Assembly: GCA_026724425.1 (NCBI GenBank)
Contig: JAIUCV010000231.1
Location: 806,001 to 870,000 of the forward strand
Origin: Erythrophleum ivorense
Taxonomy: Eukaryota; Streptophyta; Magnoliopsida; Fabales; Fabaceae
Direction of reading: 5' to 3'
Length of the DNA stretch: 64,000 nucleotides
Shown: one piece after another, positions 46,063-59,540 of the stretch
Layout of the letters: every line of letters begins with the position of its first letter
How positions within the stretch are numbered: the stretch's first letter is position 1
Position numbers and translations under genes: made by a program
The notes under the pieces: model-generated
What the model was told of the DNA's origin: nothing
Database searches by the model: none
What the model saw: only the letters and a program-made list of their open reading frames with translations

Positions 46063-49000
46063 ATAATGCTCTTTGGTTCTTGTGTTGCCGAATCCCCTTT
46101 GCTCTAGGTGATAAGCATGCAGCTTTTGATTTGCAGTACTAGACATGTCTTTTTAAAAGATATGCTCTAGTATATCAATTCTAGTTGGTTAGAGTCATAA
46201 ATACTAGATACATCACAAACCTTGGTCTCTACTTGTGGGAAGAGAGAATATTTATCATTTACGCGTTAAATTTTGTGATTTAAGGTATAATGAACAGAAA
46301 ATGCAAATGTGGTGGCAATAACTTCCTTGCTAGTTTTCTAGCTGGCATGGACTTTTCTTTTTCCTTTCTTGTATCAAGACTTCATGTATGGTATAACAAA
46401 TAGATCATAAAATGGGGGCAAAATTGGTACAGACACCGATAAGTACCAAGTGCAAGTGCAACTTGGTGCATGACATTGTATGGAAATCATCCTTATACCT
46501 GAAGCTCCACTTCTGCATATCTTGGTTGTACCCACGATATGAATGGGTACTAATACCTATCAAAATTGCTCATTAAGCTTAGTTAGTTGCGTAGGGTCTA
46601 GTGATGGCATAAGAAAGATCAATACACCTGGGAAACTTTGAGGCATTCTTTTCTTTTTAGTCCAAAATCCTTTAGATTCAGTGGTTGGTGTTGTATTCTC
46701 AAATCTAATCAATAATGGATTTGTCGATTTCACACTTCTGAAATAGACATGTGTTTACGGTTCAGTTGATTTCCATAGGCTAGTATGCTCTCATAAGACC
46801 TTCTTCCTTCTTCTGTTGTCATGTTTATGGTGTTTTTCTGTCAAATATCACATCTGTGGGACATCTTCTAGTATCATCTTCAGAGAAGCTTTTCATTATG
46901 CACAGTTAAAATCCACACACTCAAATTCCTGCAGAAAGTAAGTTATTTGATGAAAAACCTGTATGAGAAAGGAAAGGGATAGAGGATCCAGCAACAGTTT
47001 TGTGACTCAGCTTGAGATTTTATTACCCTGGATCTTGAGTTGGCATTGCATGATGTTAAGCACCAGTTTACATCCTAAGAAGCATAAATATTAACATAGA
47101 CACAGAACATGACATTATATGGACACTGCCATACTGTAGTGTCTAGATGTAATTTGAAATGTGCGATTGGAGTGTCAAACATATATCAGACATGATACAA
47201 CTTTGTTTCTGAGTAGTAAGTCCTGCCTGAGGCTGCCAGGTCCTCATCCTAAGCTCCTGCATGAATTAAGCGGAGACATTGATCATTTAGTTTGGGGAAG
47301 AGTGTCTGATGAGAGTAATAGGAGTGCATGGGACTCCGGAGAAGTTTAAGAAAAATTTCCGTTGTTCTGTAGTTGGAGTTAAGTTGGATCCTCTGATCCA
47401 GGACATTCAATACGCAGTTGCAAAATTCTGCTATATTTTGTTGGAGACTTGCCCAGGAGTTAGAAGCATCTTCATGGTCATGTGGTGGTGTTCTTGCCTA
47501 TGTCGGTACATACGATTTTTGGGCTAGATCGCTTTCACACGTGGGGTTTACGAGCGGACCCAATCTAGTCCATTAATCCTATGTCCTTTGAACAATTCTG
47601 AACTTTTATATTCACAAAATAAAGTACATTCGGAGAAGGATAAATATATATGTATATATATATATGTAAGGCAAAAATGCAAATTTCGTACATATTCTTG
47701 TTCTTTCGTATCACTTTCTCTCTTCGAATGTATGATGCATCAGTGTAAGCAATTTAATTTGGCACCCCAATGGTATCGAAGAAAAAAATTCCCTTGCACG
47801 GTGCTTTTGTTGAATAAATAACATATCAGAAATGAGGATCCTAATAAATCAGTTATTTTTTTAATAAAAAAAGGCAACAAAAATTCGGGCCCCACCTAGA
47901 TTTGGCTTTCAAATTTGGTTAGGTCTTAAAGGTTGTTCCCTTTGGGCAGCACATCTAAATGCTTTAGATTTTAGTTTTTTTTTAATTTTTTTAATCACAA
48001 TCATTTAATTTTTTAGATTAGATTTAAGTGTAAATTCTTATATTTTTGTTATTAATTTTTTTAATTAAAATATAATAAATATATAATTTTTTAATAATAT
48101 TATAATAAGTGTATAGTTTAATTGGAGAATTATATATTTATTATATTTTAATTAAAAATATATAAAATTATATATAAATTTTTTATTTTAAAAGAAGCAA
48201 AATGTATGATTGGTGAATGGAAATTGAAAATTTGTTTTCATCATATGTTTTGTTTGAAAAAAAGAAAAGAAAAAAGTGAAATGTTGGAATTGACAAAAAA
48301 ACTAATAAAAATTAAAATTTGCCACATTCATATTTTTAGTTCTGCTAGAGCTCTATGCATCAAAGGATCCGCTTGCCTTAAATAAAGGCAAGCTTTAACA
48401 TATATATATATATATATATATTCTAGAATAATTCTTTCTTACAATCACTAATTTTAAATCCAACGTTTTTAAGATTGGACCTATCAGAACAGGTAAAGAC
48501 ATTGGTTTACGATTCATTAGTTTGACCGGAGTTAAATTGTGATCAAACCAATAATAATAAAATATATATATATATATATATATTAAAATTTTAGTATAAT
48601 AAATAATAAATAAAAATTAATAAAATTTGAAATATTTTATTACTAGTTATATATAAAAATAAATCAAATATAACATAATATTTAAATTAATTAACTTTTT
48701 AATTTTAAAATTTGAGCATAAAATAATTTATATATTAATAAATATAATCATCAAATATTAATTTGTTAAAACAAACATTAAAACTAAGATATTGTAAAAA
48801 TTAACTATTCAATATATTAACTTTTTATTATCACTTTTCAAAAAAAAATTGTATAACAAATTTTAATTAGTTCTTAAATATTTGAACATAGTTTAAAAAA
48901 TGACAGTTAATAAATATTTAAATTAAATATTATAAATTTAAAAAAATATTATAATTACATTTATATAATATTATGGACAATTTTATTATAAAGAGAAAGT

Positions 49001-49100
49001 AGTGTGATGATTAATTAAGATGATCATTTTTATGGAAAAATGCAAACAACCCTGTAATAGTCTATTTATATTATTATTTGCCTTTCCATGGTGAAGTTCA
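46063..49100. other. Intergenic DNA downstream of the RAMP4-type gene
   Basis: 46.1-47.6 kb is moderately complex sequence without a recognisable gene; ORFs at 47161-47349 and 47309-47527 have no known domain. 47.8-49.0 kb is very AT-rich with TA microsatellites (47648-47668, 48401-48422 and 48561-48583). Confidence 0.4.
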
Positions 49101-49330
49101 TCGCCAATTAAATGACACATAACCCTTTTGAAGACAAGGAGCACGCGGGTTCGAGCCTGGCAGTTAACGTGGAAAGGTGTTTAAAGAGGAAAATTGCAAG
49201 ATCTCTACTTATATAAACGCTTAGATATGCAAATTGAATGGGCATTGCAGATCAATGGGCGTTTGTGATTTTTGAAGCATAGCGTGCTTGAGTTCGGAGC
49301 GTGAGTTCGAGTCCGGCTAGCAACAAAGCT
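49101..49330 (+). repeat. SINE-like sequence with two B-box-like motifs
   Basis: GGTTCGAGCC (49148-49157) and AGTTCGAGTCC (49304-49314) match the pol III B-box pattern GGTTCRANNCC, and each is preceded by tRNA-like sequence. Neither stretch folds evidently into a full tRNA. Boundaries are unknown. Confidence 0.3.
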
Positions 49331-52300
49331 GGGAAGATTTTCATGGGAGACCGGTTCAGTTCTGTTGCAGGCATTCTAGTCTAAAACCGTCTGATCTGAT
49401 CAAACTCAATTCTTGATCAGGTTGATCAATTTTTAAAAGATATAATTTTAAAGTTTGTCCAACCGGAACTGAAATTTAATTTTTAGTTTAACCGATTGAA
49501 CTGACTGATTTGATCCAGTTTTGATTAGTATACTTAAATTATATTACTTGCAGTTCATTTTGGACTTGGTGTTTTTTCTTTTTGCTTCTTTTCTTTATCT
49601 TTCTTATTTTTTCTTTTACGTTTCCCTCATTTTTCTTTTGAGTTCCGTGCTTGGCACGAGCCACTTTCTAATCTTAAATAATCTAAGTTGCATTTTTCAT
49701 TTTGTTTATAAGTCTCAATACTATTAAATAACAATCATAATAAAATGCTAAATGATCAAAGTTAAATTAAAATTAATCTTCAACAATATCAGTCATTCTT
49801 TGTCACTAGATTTGTCCAACACGTACTATTTATGTTTAAAGATAATTGATAATAAAATCGGAATACATATCTATGTTTTTCAATTTGCCGTATCTAATAG
49901 ATTTGAATTTTTCGGATTTTTATTTTGTTTCAGTGACAAATTTAAATGATTTTATATTTTTGTCTTGTAATTTGTGTGTGTGTGTGTGGATTTTAAGTAG
50001 GATCTTTGTCCTTCTTTTGTTTTTTAAGCTTAAGACCCTTATACTTCTAGAGAATTTGAGGGATCTGATATTTAAAGGGAATAGAGGTAACTGCTTTATT
50101 GTGGCATTGAGCATGATGATGAATTCTAATTCCAGATGGACAAACAAAGTATTTATCATCACCTTAGTTCAACCAAAAAAAAAAATATGGATGTTTTACT
50201 TTAGTAATAGTTCTAAGAATTTCACAATTATTATAAATCTTGTTGGGCTTTATTCTGTGAAATAAATTTGTCTTTTTCTTTTTAATTAAACTAAAAAAAA
50301 AGAAGCAATTCTCTAAAGCCAACAACAGCTGTCTAACAATGAAGAGTTTCTAGTAATTTGAATGGAGTCATGAATTGTTTGCCTGAGATCTTCAAAAGGA
50401 ATAAGGTGACTCTCAAAGCATCAACAAAGTAATTAATTCTACAAATCGATGATTGATTACTGTTTATTGATGGAAGAAAATTTTGAACTTGGTTCGTGCG
50501 CAATAGAGGAATCTACTGGATATGGTATAATGACGCTAAAATGGACTTTTTTCTTTTATGTTTAGGTTTAGAGTTTCGGATATCTACAAATTGTAATGAG
50601 AGGATAAAATAAATATAACACAGTTAAAACTTTGTAATTTTTTCTTATAGTTAAATATTTTATTCTCTTAGTTATAATTTTTGGATACCCTATTAAATTC
50701 TAAACCTAAATATTAATTAAAAAAACGTCATTTTTCGCGTTACTGTACCAGGTGTAATAAATCTTCTACTATAAAGTATCTACTTGTGAAAATTTTAGGA
50801 CTTTTTGTTTTGATGATTCTCTCTTCTTAGGGTTAGATGATGTGACTTTGGGAAGATTAGTGAATGTACTAATCAATAAGTGATAAAAGTGGTTAATACA
50901 TTATTAGGCTTAAGATTCAATTAGCTAGAGTTCTAATGAGTTGAAACTAGTCAAAGCGTCATCTTTTGATACATGATTCTAATTAATCTCACTTATAACC
51001 TAACTAATTGCATAAGGATTCATGACATACATTCATGGAAAGAGGAATTATGCTTGAATTCATTCAAATTTTAATGTCATACAAACTAGACTTGAATATA
51101 AAAAAAGACTAGATTTAACACAAAACAAAAGACTCATCACCAAAAAAAAAAAGATTAAGAAGGCAAAAAAAATAGACAACACAAGATAAAGACTGAATGA
51201 TGATGAACCTCACCTGTGACTAGAAAACTTTTGGGTAGCTTGGTTGCACTCCCCTCAAAATCACTGTAAATAATTTTCAATCTAACCACCAATGGGTGTC
51301 TCGTAGTCCAACATACCCTTGAATGTTGGCCAAAGTGGCTATTTATAGAACATAACCAAATAGGATTTTCGTTGGATCAAAGACAATAAGAACATGTTTC
51401 ACCCACTGATCTAAGGAATCTTCTTTCATTTTGGAGCACAAAAACGTGCAGTTCAGTGTTATGTCACGTTAATGATAGGGCTTCCTCTTCTAGCCGTAAT
51501 AGAAAATGCAAATCATAACGACAGGAGGGTGCATAGTCCAATTGACTTGGTTAGCTTGACCTTGTCCAACTAATATCGGGTTGGAATCGGTTAGAAATTT
51601 TTTAAAAAAAAAATTGAACAATGTCAAGTTGGGACAAAAAGGTTAGGTTAAGATGGTTTCGGACCAACCATATAACCCTGTTAAATCTGGTTGAACCTGA
51701 GGTGTGTGTGTATATATAGATATATTGAAAATAATTCTTTTTTAAGGGTTTTTTTAATAATTTTAGCCAAAAATTTTTAAATACATTTTATAAATTATAA
51801 ATAATTAGAAAGATCGAAACCCTTGCTAGGGCTTTTTTAAATATAATTATCACATTTAAGTCTGAAAAATGAGATTAAAAATATATATTTTTTAAAGTTT
51901 TAACTACTATATTTGTGTTTTCTTCTTAAATTTTCTATTAAACCTTTGTTTTTTCATGTCGATTACATAAATTTAAAAAAATGCATAAAAAAGTAGTCAT
52001 GTGTCTAAAATAATTGAATGAATATAAAGATATGCACCTTTAAAATTTTCAAATTAAAAAAAAAACTTTTGGCTTGATTTGACTTGGTTGGCTCGTCTTT
52101 GACCTTATAATAATTGAGCCAAGTTTGAGTCGAACTAGACCTCAAGACAAAAATTTTGTCTCGAGTTTAAATTGGGTCAAGACTAAGGATGAAGCAATTC
52201 CTGACCTATTCTTACCTATGCATACCCTTACATAGTGGTAGTTTTCTAATGGCTTTAGCAACAGTCCAATTGCCACAAATGACTTTAATAGCAGTTAAAA

Positions 52301-52719
52301 AAATTATCATAAAATCATCTATCATGAGCAATTAAATAGTAACTTTCTAACAACCACTAGAAGTCCTGATCTACTTCTTTCTAGTGTATTAGTTGTGCTT
52401 ACTGTGCTAATTGCTCTATGTAACGATACTACATCTTTGCTTTATGAGCTTTCATATTTTTACCATTTAAGTTTCTTATATTCTTTCAAGAAAAAATTAA
52501 GAGCTAATTTTTTAGGGGTTTTACAAAAAAACTTAGGGTCTAAAAGGGTGTAAATACCTTAGGGCTAATTATGTGAGAAGAAGGTTGTTAAGACTTTAAA
52601 GGTCTACTTCTGTAAGAGTTTTGGCTTGATTCTTGGAAAGAAAAACTCAATGGTTGTGTTAAGCTATAAAAATTAGGCATACTTGATCTTTGTTTCTTAG
52701 CGCTACCTTCTAGTAATTG
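49331..52719. other. AT-rich intergenic and low-complexity repeat DNA
   Basis: It holds CCGGTTCAGTTC-type and TTGACTTGGTTAGC-type low-complexity sequence (49350-49530 and 51530-52170) and a short TG array (49975-49988). No gene recognised. The 139-codon ORF at 49846-50265 is Phe/Leu/Ile-rich, as expected from AT-rich DNA. Confidence 0.4.
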
Positions 52720-54257
52720 TGTTAGTCCAATGTTTCTTATAAAGGATTTCCAGTTTTGATGATAACAAAACTTTGTCTTAGAATTTAATTTATTAATTTA
52801 ATTAAAAATTGATTTGTCTCTTCTCTTTCTCTCTCTCTTTGATCAAATTAATATCTTTTCATATAGAGCAAGTTAGATTTTACTTAATAGGGCAAATTAT
52901 CTCAAATGACTATAATCTTTAAGAAGCCAAAATAAAAGAAAATTAAGGCGTTAAGGTAGCTTTTGCAAAAGAGATTATATGAAAATAAATCAAGCTACCA
53001 TCAAGGCACATTTGTAAGCAATGTTCATATGATTAAATCCTTAAGAAAACAAAGTAAATAAAAATTATGGAATTTTGAAATCAAATTCAAATGAACATTT
53101 AAACAAAAATGAGTTTTGGAATGGAAAAACTACAATTTTGCCTATGAACTTGAAGCTATTGACCATCAATCAATCAAACAATGTCTTCTAAGAGATAGCT
53201 AACTGCTAAATACCTTAAAAGGGGAAAAATTAAGACCTTCATTAAATCAAGGAAATCATAGGAGAATTAATGTCCAATATCTTAATGATTAAGCCAAAAA
53301 AAAATGTGTTTAAGAAAGCATATATGGAAGCTAAAATCAAGCTAGCATAAAATCAGAGCTGTGAATAGTAGGGGAATATTATTTTTATTAGCAACGACTA
53401 TTTTGACACTGAAAAGAAACATAAAGTGAGTATGATATGAATAACTCAAAGTTAGATAAATTCCACTGATGAAATTCCTCCCAATGATTAATAGATGCTT
53501 CTCAAGCATATAAGGGATATTCTTTAAATTGAGGTAAGAATTCGAAACCAACAAGCTAACACCATGCAATCTTGCTTTATTTTAAATATGCGGCAATTTG
53601 TTTTGAGCTTAGTGTCTAGGTTATCTAAATTATGAGACTATCAATTTTGTGAGCCTCATTGTAAACTCTTAAAGATAAAATGTGTCCACCATTCTATTCT
53701 TTCTTTATATTATTCTACTTGCTTTGAGGAAGCATAAGTAGAGTTCCTTGTAGGTTAATGAGTGTTAAAATCTTCATTGAATCTATTTTGGATGATAGGA
53801 TAAAATCTGTCCTTGTAGGTGAGTGTTGAAAGCCTCATTATTATTGTTGCTTGTGAGGGGATGTAAAACAAAACTGTTTAATATTCAAAATCTCTTCCTT
53901 TGCAAGGGGACTGGACATAGGTTTGGTTGATAGAACCAATATAAGTTTGTGTGTTCATTGTCTCTTTCTTAACTCTTAATTTTATTTTGCATCACTTTTA
54001 TTATCATTGCATTGTTGCTGCATTTTTCACTTAAAGTACTAAAATCAATCTTGTGTTTTGTTGGTATATGCCAACAAGTTATAAGTGTTTTAACTTAAGT
54101 ATTGTTACTATTTGATTACTTATCATGTTGCCCTAGATTAATTACTTTGCTAAAAACTAATTTTAGCAATTGTTGTTTGATAACTAAAAGTATTTGCAAG
54201 TTGTCATTTGCGAAAAATCATCATAAACTTATTGACCCCCTCTAGGTATAATTATCA
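52720..54257 (+). mobile_element. LTR of a SIRE/Maximus-like Ty1/copia element, with degenerate primer-binding site
   Basis: The start TGTTAGTCCAATGTTTCTTA and a downstream CCAGTTTTGATGATAACAA are hallmarks of SIRE-type LTRs. Near the end come AGGGGACTGGACATAGG (53909-53925), GTTCATTGTCTC, and TTGACCCCCTCTAGG (54231-54245), again typical. Just after the likely end is TTGGTTATTGC, a degraded form of the TTGGTATCAGAGC initiator-Met primer-binding site. No gag or pol sequence follows. Confidence 0.55.
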
Positions 54258-55770
54258 AATTGGTTATTGCCTAAAGGTTATAAAAACTCACTTACTTTAT
54301 GCTTAAGAAGAAGACATAGGGTTAAGTTTACATGAACTTATGTGTCACCTATTCTTTATTTGCTTTGATTTTGAGTTTTAAAACCAAACTAGTTTTTTTA
54401 ATATATGCTTTGAGACTTAGTTGGCAGAAAGCATTTTTTAACTAGAGTTGAAACTACTTTATTATTCTAAATTCTTAAAACTTTTTGAAACACACTATTG
54501 TTTAGAATTCCTTGAATAAAAAATATTGATTTCAAAATGACATAGTGAAAACACATGAGAATTAGGATATCTCTGGAGAAGGCTTGAAAGAATAATTCAA
54601 AAATCTTATTGATCAAAATTTTGTTGCAAAACTAATAAAGAGTTTATTTATACAAAGTTTTAATTAATTTTATAAAATAAAATATAAATAAATAAAAATT
54701 TCTAAAATGAGAAATTATTAAATGGTCTCAAAACATATGAAATTGGTTAAATTTAGGCTTGAAATTGGACCCAACCAGATTCCAATGAATCATTTACTGA
54801 AACTTATTAGTTCTCCCTCCTACTATGTCACACTCAAAAGCCAAGGGGTAATTGCTAGAGAATATAAAATTAATATTGCATTCATAGACCTAACATAATG
54901 ATTTGAAAGCACATTATTTATATTCATTATGCAAAAGTTTAACAATAAATTTTTACAAGCATATCCAATTAGAAATTTCCACAATTCATTTGAAAACCAC
55001 TAATGAAATATTCAAGTTCAACTTCTTATAGAAATTTTGGCAAAGTTTTCTTGAAAAATAGGTCCTTTCGAAATTTTTACAATCAACCCATGGTAACAAT
55101 ACATCAAAGGAGAGCTATATTCTTAATCCTTATTTGCCATACAATATTTATTAAGGTGAGAGATCTTGCTTGTGAATTTTGTGGAGCAATAACTACATTT
55201 CAAAATAAGTTTATACAAATTAACAAAATGAACATTGTTCACATGGATCGATATGGGACTAACCAAAAGAAGTATTGATCCTTTTGAAGAAAATCTTGAC
55301 TCAGCTTTACTATCTACAATACCAAATGTTGAACAACTAAATAACATCATATATTTAAATAAATAAACAAGAGTATCAATTGGAAATACCTTTTAAAGAC
55401 TTTGAATATAAAAATCATGCTTCATAATATTGAAAATAAACATTAAATGTCAAATATAGACTACAAGTTAGGATAGTAACCTGATGCAGTGAAACACATG
55501 AAAATAAGAAAATTCCAAGCAAAAAACTAGAGAAAAAATTCAAAATGCTTATTGATTAAAGCCTCCCTTACAAAAGTATCAAGAAGGTATTCATATTAAA
55601 CGCTAATTAACTCCCATAATTAGAATAAAAGTAAAATAGAAAATGCCTAAAAATAAAAAAATTTTAAAAATAGGAAAAATGACTAATAATAGAAAAGTCT
55701 TAAAAAAAAAGAAACTATCAAAAAAATAGAAAAATCTTAAAAGTCAAAAACACTCTAAAAGTTAGGTCAC
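54258..55770. other. Repeat-derived DNA between the copia LTR and the gypsy remnant
   Basis: Segments around 54549-54650 and 55494-55600 are weakly similar (AACACATGA.AAT..., TTATTGAT.AAA), possibly from the 3' region of the gypsy remnant. ORF 55003-55278 has no recognised domain. Confidence 0.3.
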
Positions 55771-56600
55771 TCATTTAGGGTTTCTCTTAAGCTTTTGATA
55801 GTCAACTTGCTCCATATACTTGTTTGCTACACATTTCATGTCAATCCCATCCTCTTGTGAAAAACTCAACCCTAAGTTAATTTGTGCATCTAGATACAAT
55901 GGCTTTTCTAATGAATGAAATAGATAAATATCTGCTACATTAAATGTCCTGAATATATCCATTGGCTTTAGTATGCCTATCATATACACATCAGTTATCT
56001 TTTTCATGATCATGTATGGATTGTACTTTTAAGGCTTGTTATAAGTCTCTACTAAGAATCTCTCTTTTTGTAAGAGCACCATCACTTGGTCACCCTCCTT
56101 AAAGATTTGCTTCCTATGGTGTTGATTTGCAACTTGCTTTTATCTAGCATTAACTTGATCCAATTGTTGTTTTATAATTATGTCATGCATCTCCTTTGAC
56201 TCCCTTAATTTGACCTCCATCTCATGCTTAAACTATGTAAGTATAAGGAAATTTCACTCCCTCCATTTTAAAAACTTTGGTCTTGGAACTTTCCTTTAAT
56301 GCTACCAATGTGTACTTGGTGCTAGCCTTCTCTAGCTTGTAAGTGTTCTCTCTCTTGTCTTGTTAAGCCACTACATCATATTGTCAAAACTTTTCAAATA
56401 ATAGATGATAGGCATTCATATCCATCGCATTAAAATACACCTAATTTCTATCCTTCCCAATGGAAAATGACACTTTTTATCTCTTGGTCACAAAAATCAT
56501 TTTTTCCGCCTTGATCCAACTAATAGTGTGAGGGCTTAGATACTTCTTTGGCTTCAAACCCAGTTTTTCCACAACTCTTTTACCAATAATATTCTTGCAA
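55771..56600 (-). pseudogene. Ty3/gypsy remnant: protease-like region joined directly to the integrase C-terminal tail
   Basis: Minus strand, from high to low coordinates. First comes a retropepsin-adjacent stretch (VVEKLGLKPKKYLSPHTISW, then KVSFSIGKD, then an FNAMDMNAYHLLFEKF-type stretch; 56600-56380), then KTKVFKMEGVKFPY (about 56265). It passes directly to a C-terminal integrase region (FKHEMEVKLRESKEMHDIII, RRKQIFKEGDQVMVLLQKE, RTFNVADIYLFHS; 56245-55880). The frame ends at the stop at 55771. Reverse transcriptase, RNase H and the integrase core are missing between the two parts, and several stops are present. It is a dead, internally deleted element. Confidence 0.75.
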
Positions 56601-59540
56601 CTCCTTTCTTGGGTATTATTTGGATTAAAAATAATACATAATCTAATAAAATGTGCAAAATATTATTCAATACTTAATAATTATTGCCACACCTGTAATG
56701 CGACCATATGGTGCTCGAAAAATTTTACAAATTTTTTATCTTCAAAAACAAAAATCCAAAGAACTAGAATCATCACAAAAATTTTGATTTTAAAAGATAG
56801 CTTTAGAAAAATCTTTTTATCAAAAAATAGTTTACAAACTAAAAATTTTGAATTAGGCGTTTTACAATATCCGAACCTAAAATTGATTAGCCTAAGTTAA
56901 TTGTGCAAAACTAACATAACCTTAATTTTATTTTAATTATCTTAACAATCATATGCAAAAATTAAAAAACGAATTAAGGAAAGAAAATAAAAGAAAAAAT
57001 ATTTATTTATAAGGGTATATTTGACCTAAGATAAAAATCTATGGTCTAATACCCTATAAAAAAGATTAAAGTTTATGTAATGCAACCAGGTAGAAAACCC
57101 TTTTTGTTTTAAATGAGATTTTTTAAAAATATTTTAACTAAATTTTTTTTTGTGAAAATAGAAAAAGAATATGAATTACTTTTGATTTTTACAAATAAAA
57201 AATTTAAAATTAGTCTATATGTTTCAATTTGTAAAAGATAGTTAATTTTACTTATTTACTCTTCTCATTTTCTCATGTTTTTTATTTTTTATGATTTTTT
57301 GTTTCCATTTTTTTTTGTTTTAATATTTTGATTTTGATTTTTGATTGTCTTTTTTTTATTGATTTTTAATTAATTTTCTATATTTTTTTATTTTTTTTTT
57401 ATTTTTATGATTATTTTTTATATTTTTATTATGTTTTTTGAAAGGATACTTTTTTTTTTTAAATAACACTTTTTTTAAGTTTTTCTTTTTAATTTTTGAT
57501 TTTTTTGGGATCTTTCTTTTTTGATTTTTTTAAGATTAATTTTGTTGTTTGATTGATTTTTTTTTTAATTTTTTTATGATTCCATTTTTAATTTTGATTT
57601 TGATTTTTTTTTATTTTTTGATTGTTTAATTTTTTTTAAACCTAAATTTTGAACTTGAATATTTTTTATTCTTTACATAATTTTAAAAGAAACACATTTG
57701 ATTCTTTAAAAAAAATTCTCTTTTTTAACTTCTTAATTTAAAAAATATATTATTTTTGTAAAGACTATATATATTTTTTGAAATTTCTTTCTATTTATTT
57801 GCCTTTCTATTTGCTTGAATTTTTTTTGAGAACAAAATTCATGTATTATAGGCCATTGAAACCCAAAATTTATTAATAAAATATTTTATGACTCAATGAA
57901 GTGATTGAGATGACTTATTATCACATATAACTTTCTAGTTAATTCCTATGTGTCTCGGAGTATAAATAATCCCACAACAACTATATAAAAAATAAAAATA
58001 AAACTAAAACTAAAATACAAGAATATTTGATCATACAACAATAATATGTGATTATATGTGTTTTGTGTGCAACTAATTAAACATCATGTTCAAATACATT
58101 TCAAATAGGTAAAGAAGAACATGAAACCAATTTGTCTCCACTTGTACGACTTGCATCACTTGATTTCTCCATAATCTCCTCAGCATGAATGATTTTTGCT
58201 CTCACATGTCAAATAGATATTAGTCAGATCAAGTAATGAAATGTGCATCAAAATGACTGAATTTCAACATTTATAAACATCAAAGGAATTTTATTTTCTT
58301 AACCAAAACTACCTTGAAAAAATGATGATCATGTTACTAATGCAATGTTTATGACACTTATGCCACTTATAACCAAATGCAATGCTTTCTTCCCCAAAGC
58401 AAAATAACAAGAACAACAATGAACTTTTTCCCATTAAGTGGAGTTGGCTACACAGATCAAAAGACACTATAAAATTTTATTATGAATCATATATTTAGAT
58501 AAACTATCTAAGTCTAAATCTTTTTTAGTAGTTTTGCTTATCATTTTTCTTGATCTCTTTTTACATCTAATTATTGGGTTACTATTTATCCGATCTATTT
58601 TATTTACTAGGATTTCTATAGATATTCTCTACACATGTTCAAATCATCTAAGATACGATTCCACAATCTTTTTTATAATATGTGCAATCTCAAAACAAAA
58701 CAACACACTGCAAAAATTGAAAGTGTAGAATCTTAAAGAAAAAACATGTGTGTGTGCACACGCGGCACTTTTGGCCCAATATAGAATCATATCATATGTA
58801 ATTTTGAAATGCAAAATTCTATTGCAAGAACATAGGCACTCAAAGTATTTTTAATCTAAAATAGAAGCATAACATATGCAAAAATTTTCACACAGAATCT
58901 TGCACAGAAACACGGTTCATTTATAGTGGTTTTTGCCCCTAGAACATAATCATGCTATGCAACAATTTACGTGCCAAAAGTTTGTGCAGGCTGCACTTTA
59001 GACAAATAAAATGAAGACAATGTTTTTGCACCTCCTCTAACATAATCAGAGCACAATGACAAACTGATAGGACTTTCAACGCAAATTTAACAAGAATGAA
59101 TGTAAATGGGGACTTGGTTGAAATCACATATCAGACACAGATCTCATAAAAGTCATTAATATTCTGCTGTAGACGTTAATCCCAATTTTCAAACCAAGTT
59201 AAGAGCAGTTTAATCACATTTATACGAATTCATTCAACACATCCAAACTCTATTCATGTGCCCTAATGCCAGCAGCAGTTTCAAGCAATAGAGAAGGAAA
59301 TCCAAGCCACAAAATTAATGCAACTTCATCCTAAACTCATTTATCAAAAGGAAGTCTAAACGGAAATTAGCATTCGAAGCATATCTCTTCATCATTAAGA
59401 ATAAAGCTACCCGTGTATGGGGGATTTGATTTCATCTAAGGAACTCCCACAGAATCAAGTTTTAAAGTAGGAGGACAACAGCAAATTATTCAGAAGGATC
59501 AAAAATAAAAGGAAGGGTCAAGAAGCATTAACTCCAATGG
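56601..59540. other. T-rich low-complexity and AT-rich DNA
   Basis: 57240-57700 is almost pure T-rich sequence with GATTTTTGATTTT-type words on the plus strand. The rest holds no recognisable gene. If the gypsy element extended this far, this would be its 5' non-coding part on the minus strand. Confidence 0.4.

Noticed and set aside
47161..47527. Two overlapping ORFs downstream of the RAMP4-type gene
   Set aside because: No domain, no promoter or splice signals that fit; could be part of a decayed element but unsupported.
49148..49314. tRNA genes
   Set aside because: B-box-like motifs are present but I could not build a cloverleaf with acceptor stem and anticodon; SINE-like origin preferred.
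49846..50265. 139-codon ORF
   Set aside because: Phe/Leu/Ile/Lys/Asn composition as expected from AT-rich DNA, no domain.
55003..55278. 91-codon plus-strand ORF
   Set aside because: No recognisable domain and placed between retroelement remnants of the other strand.
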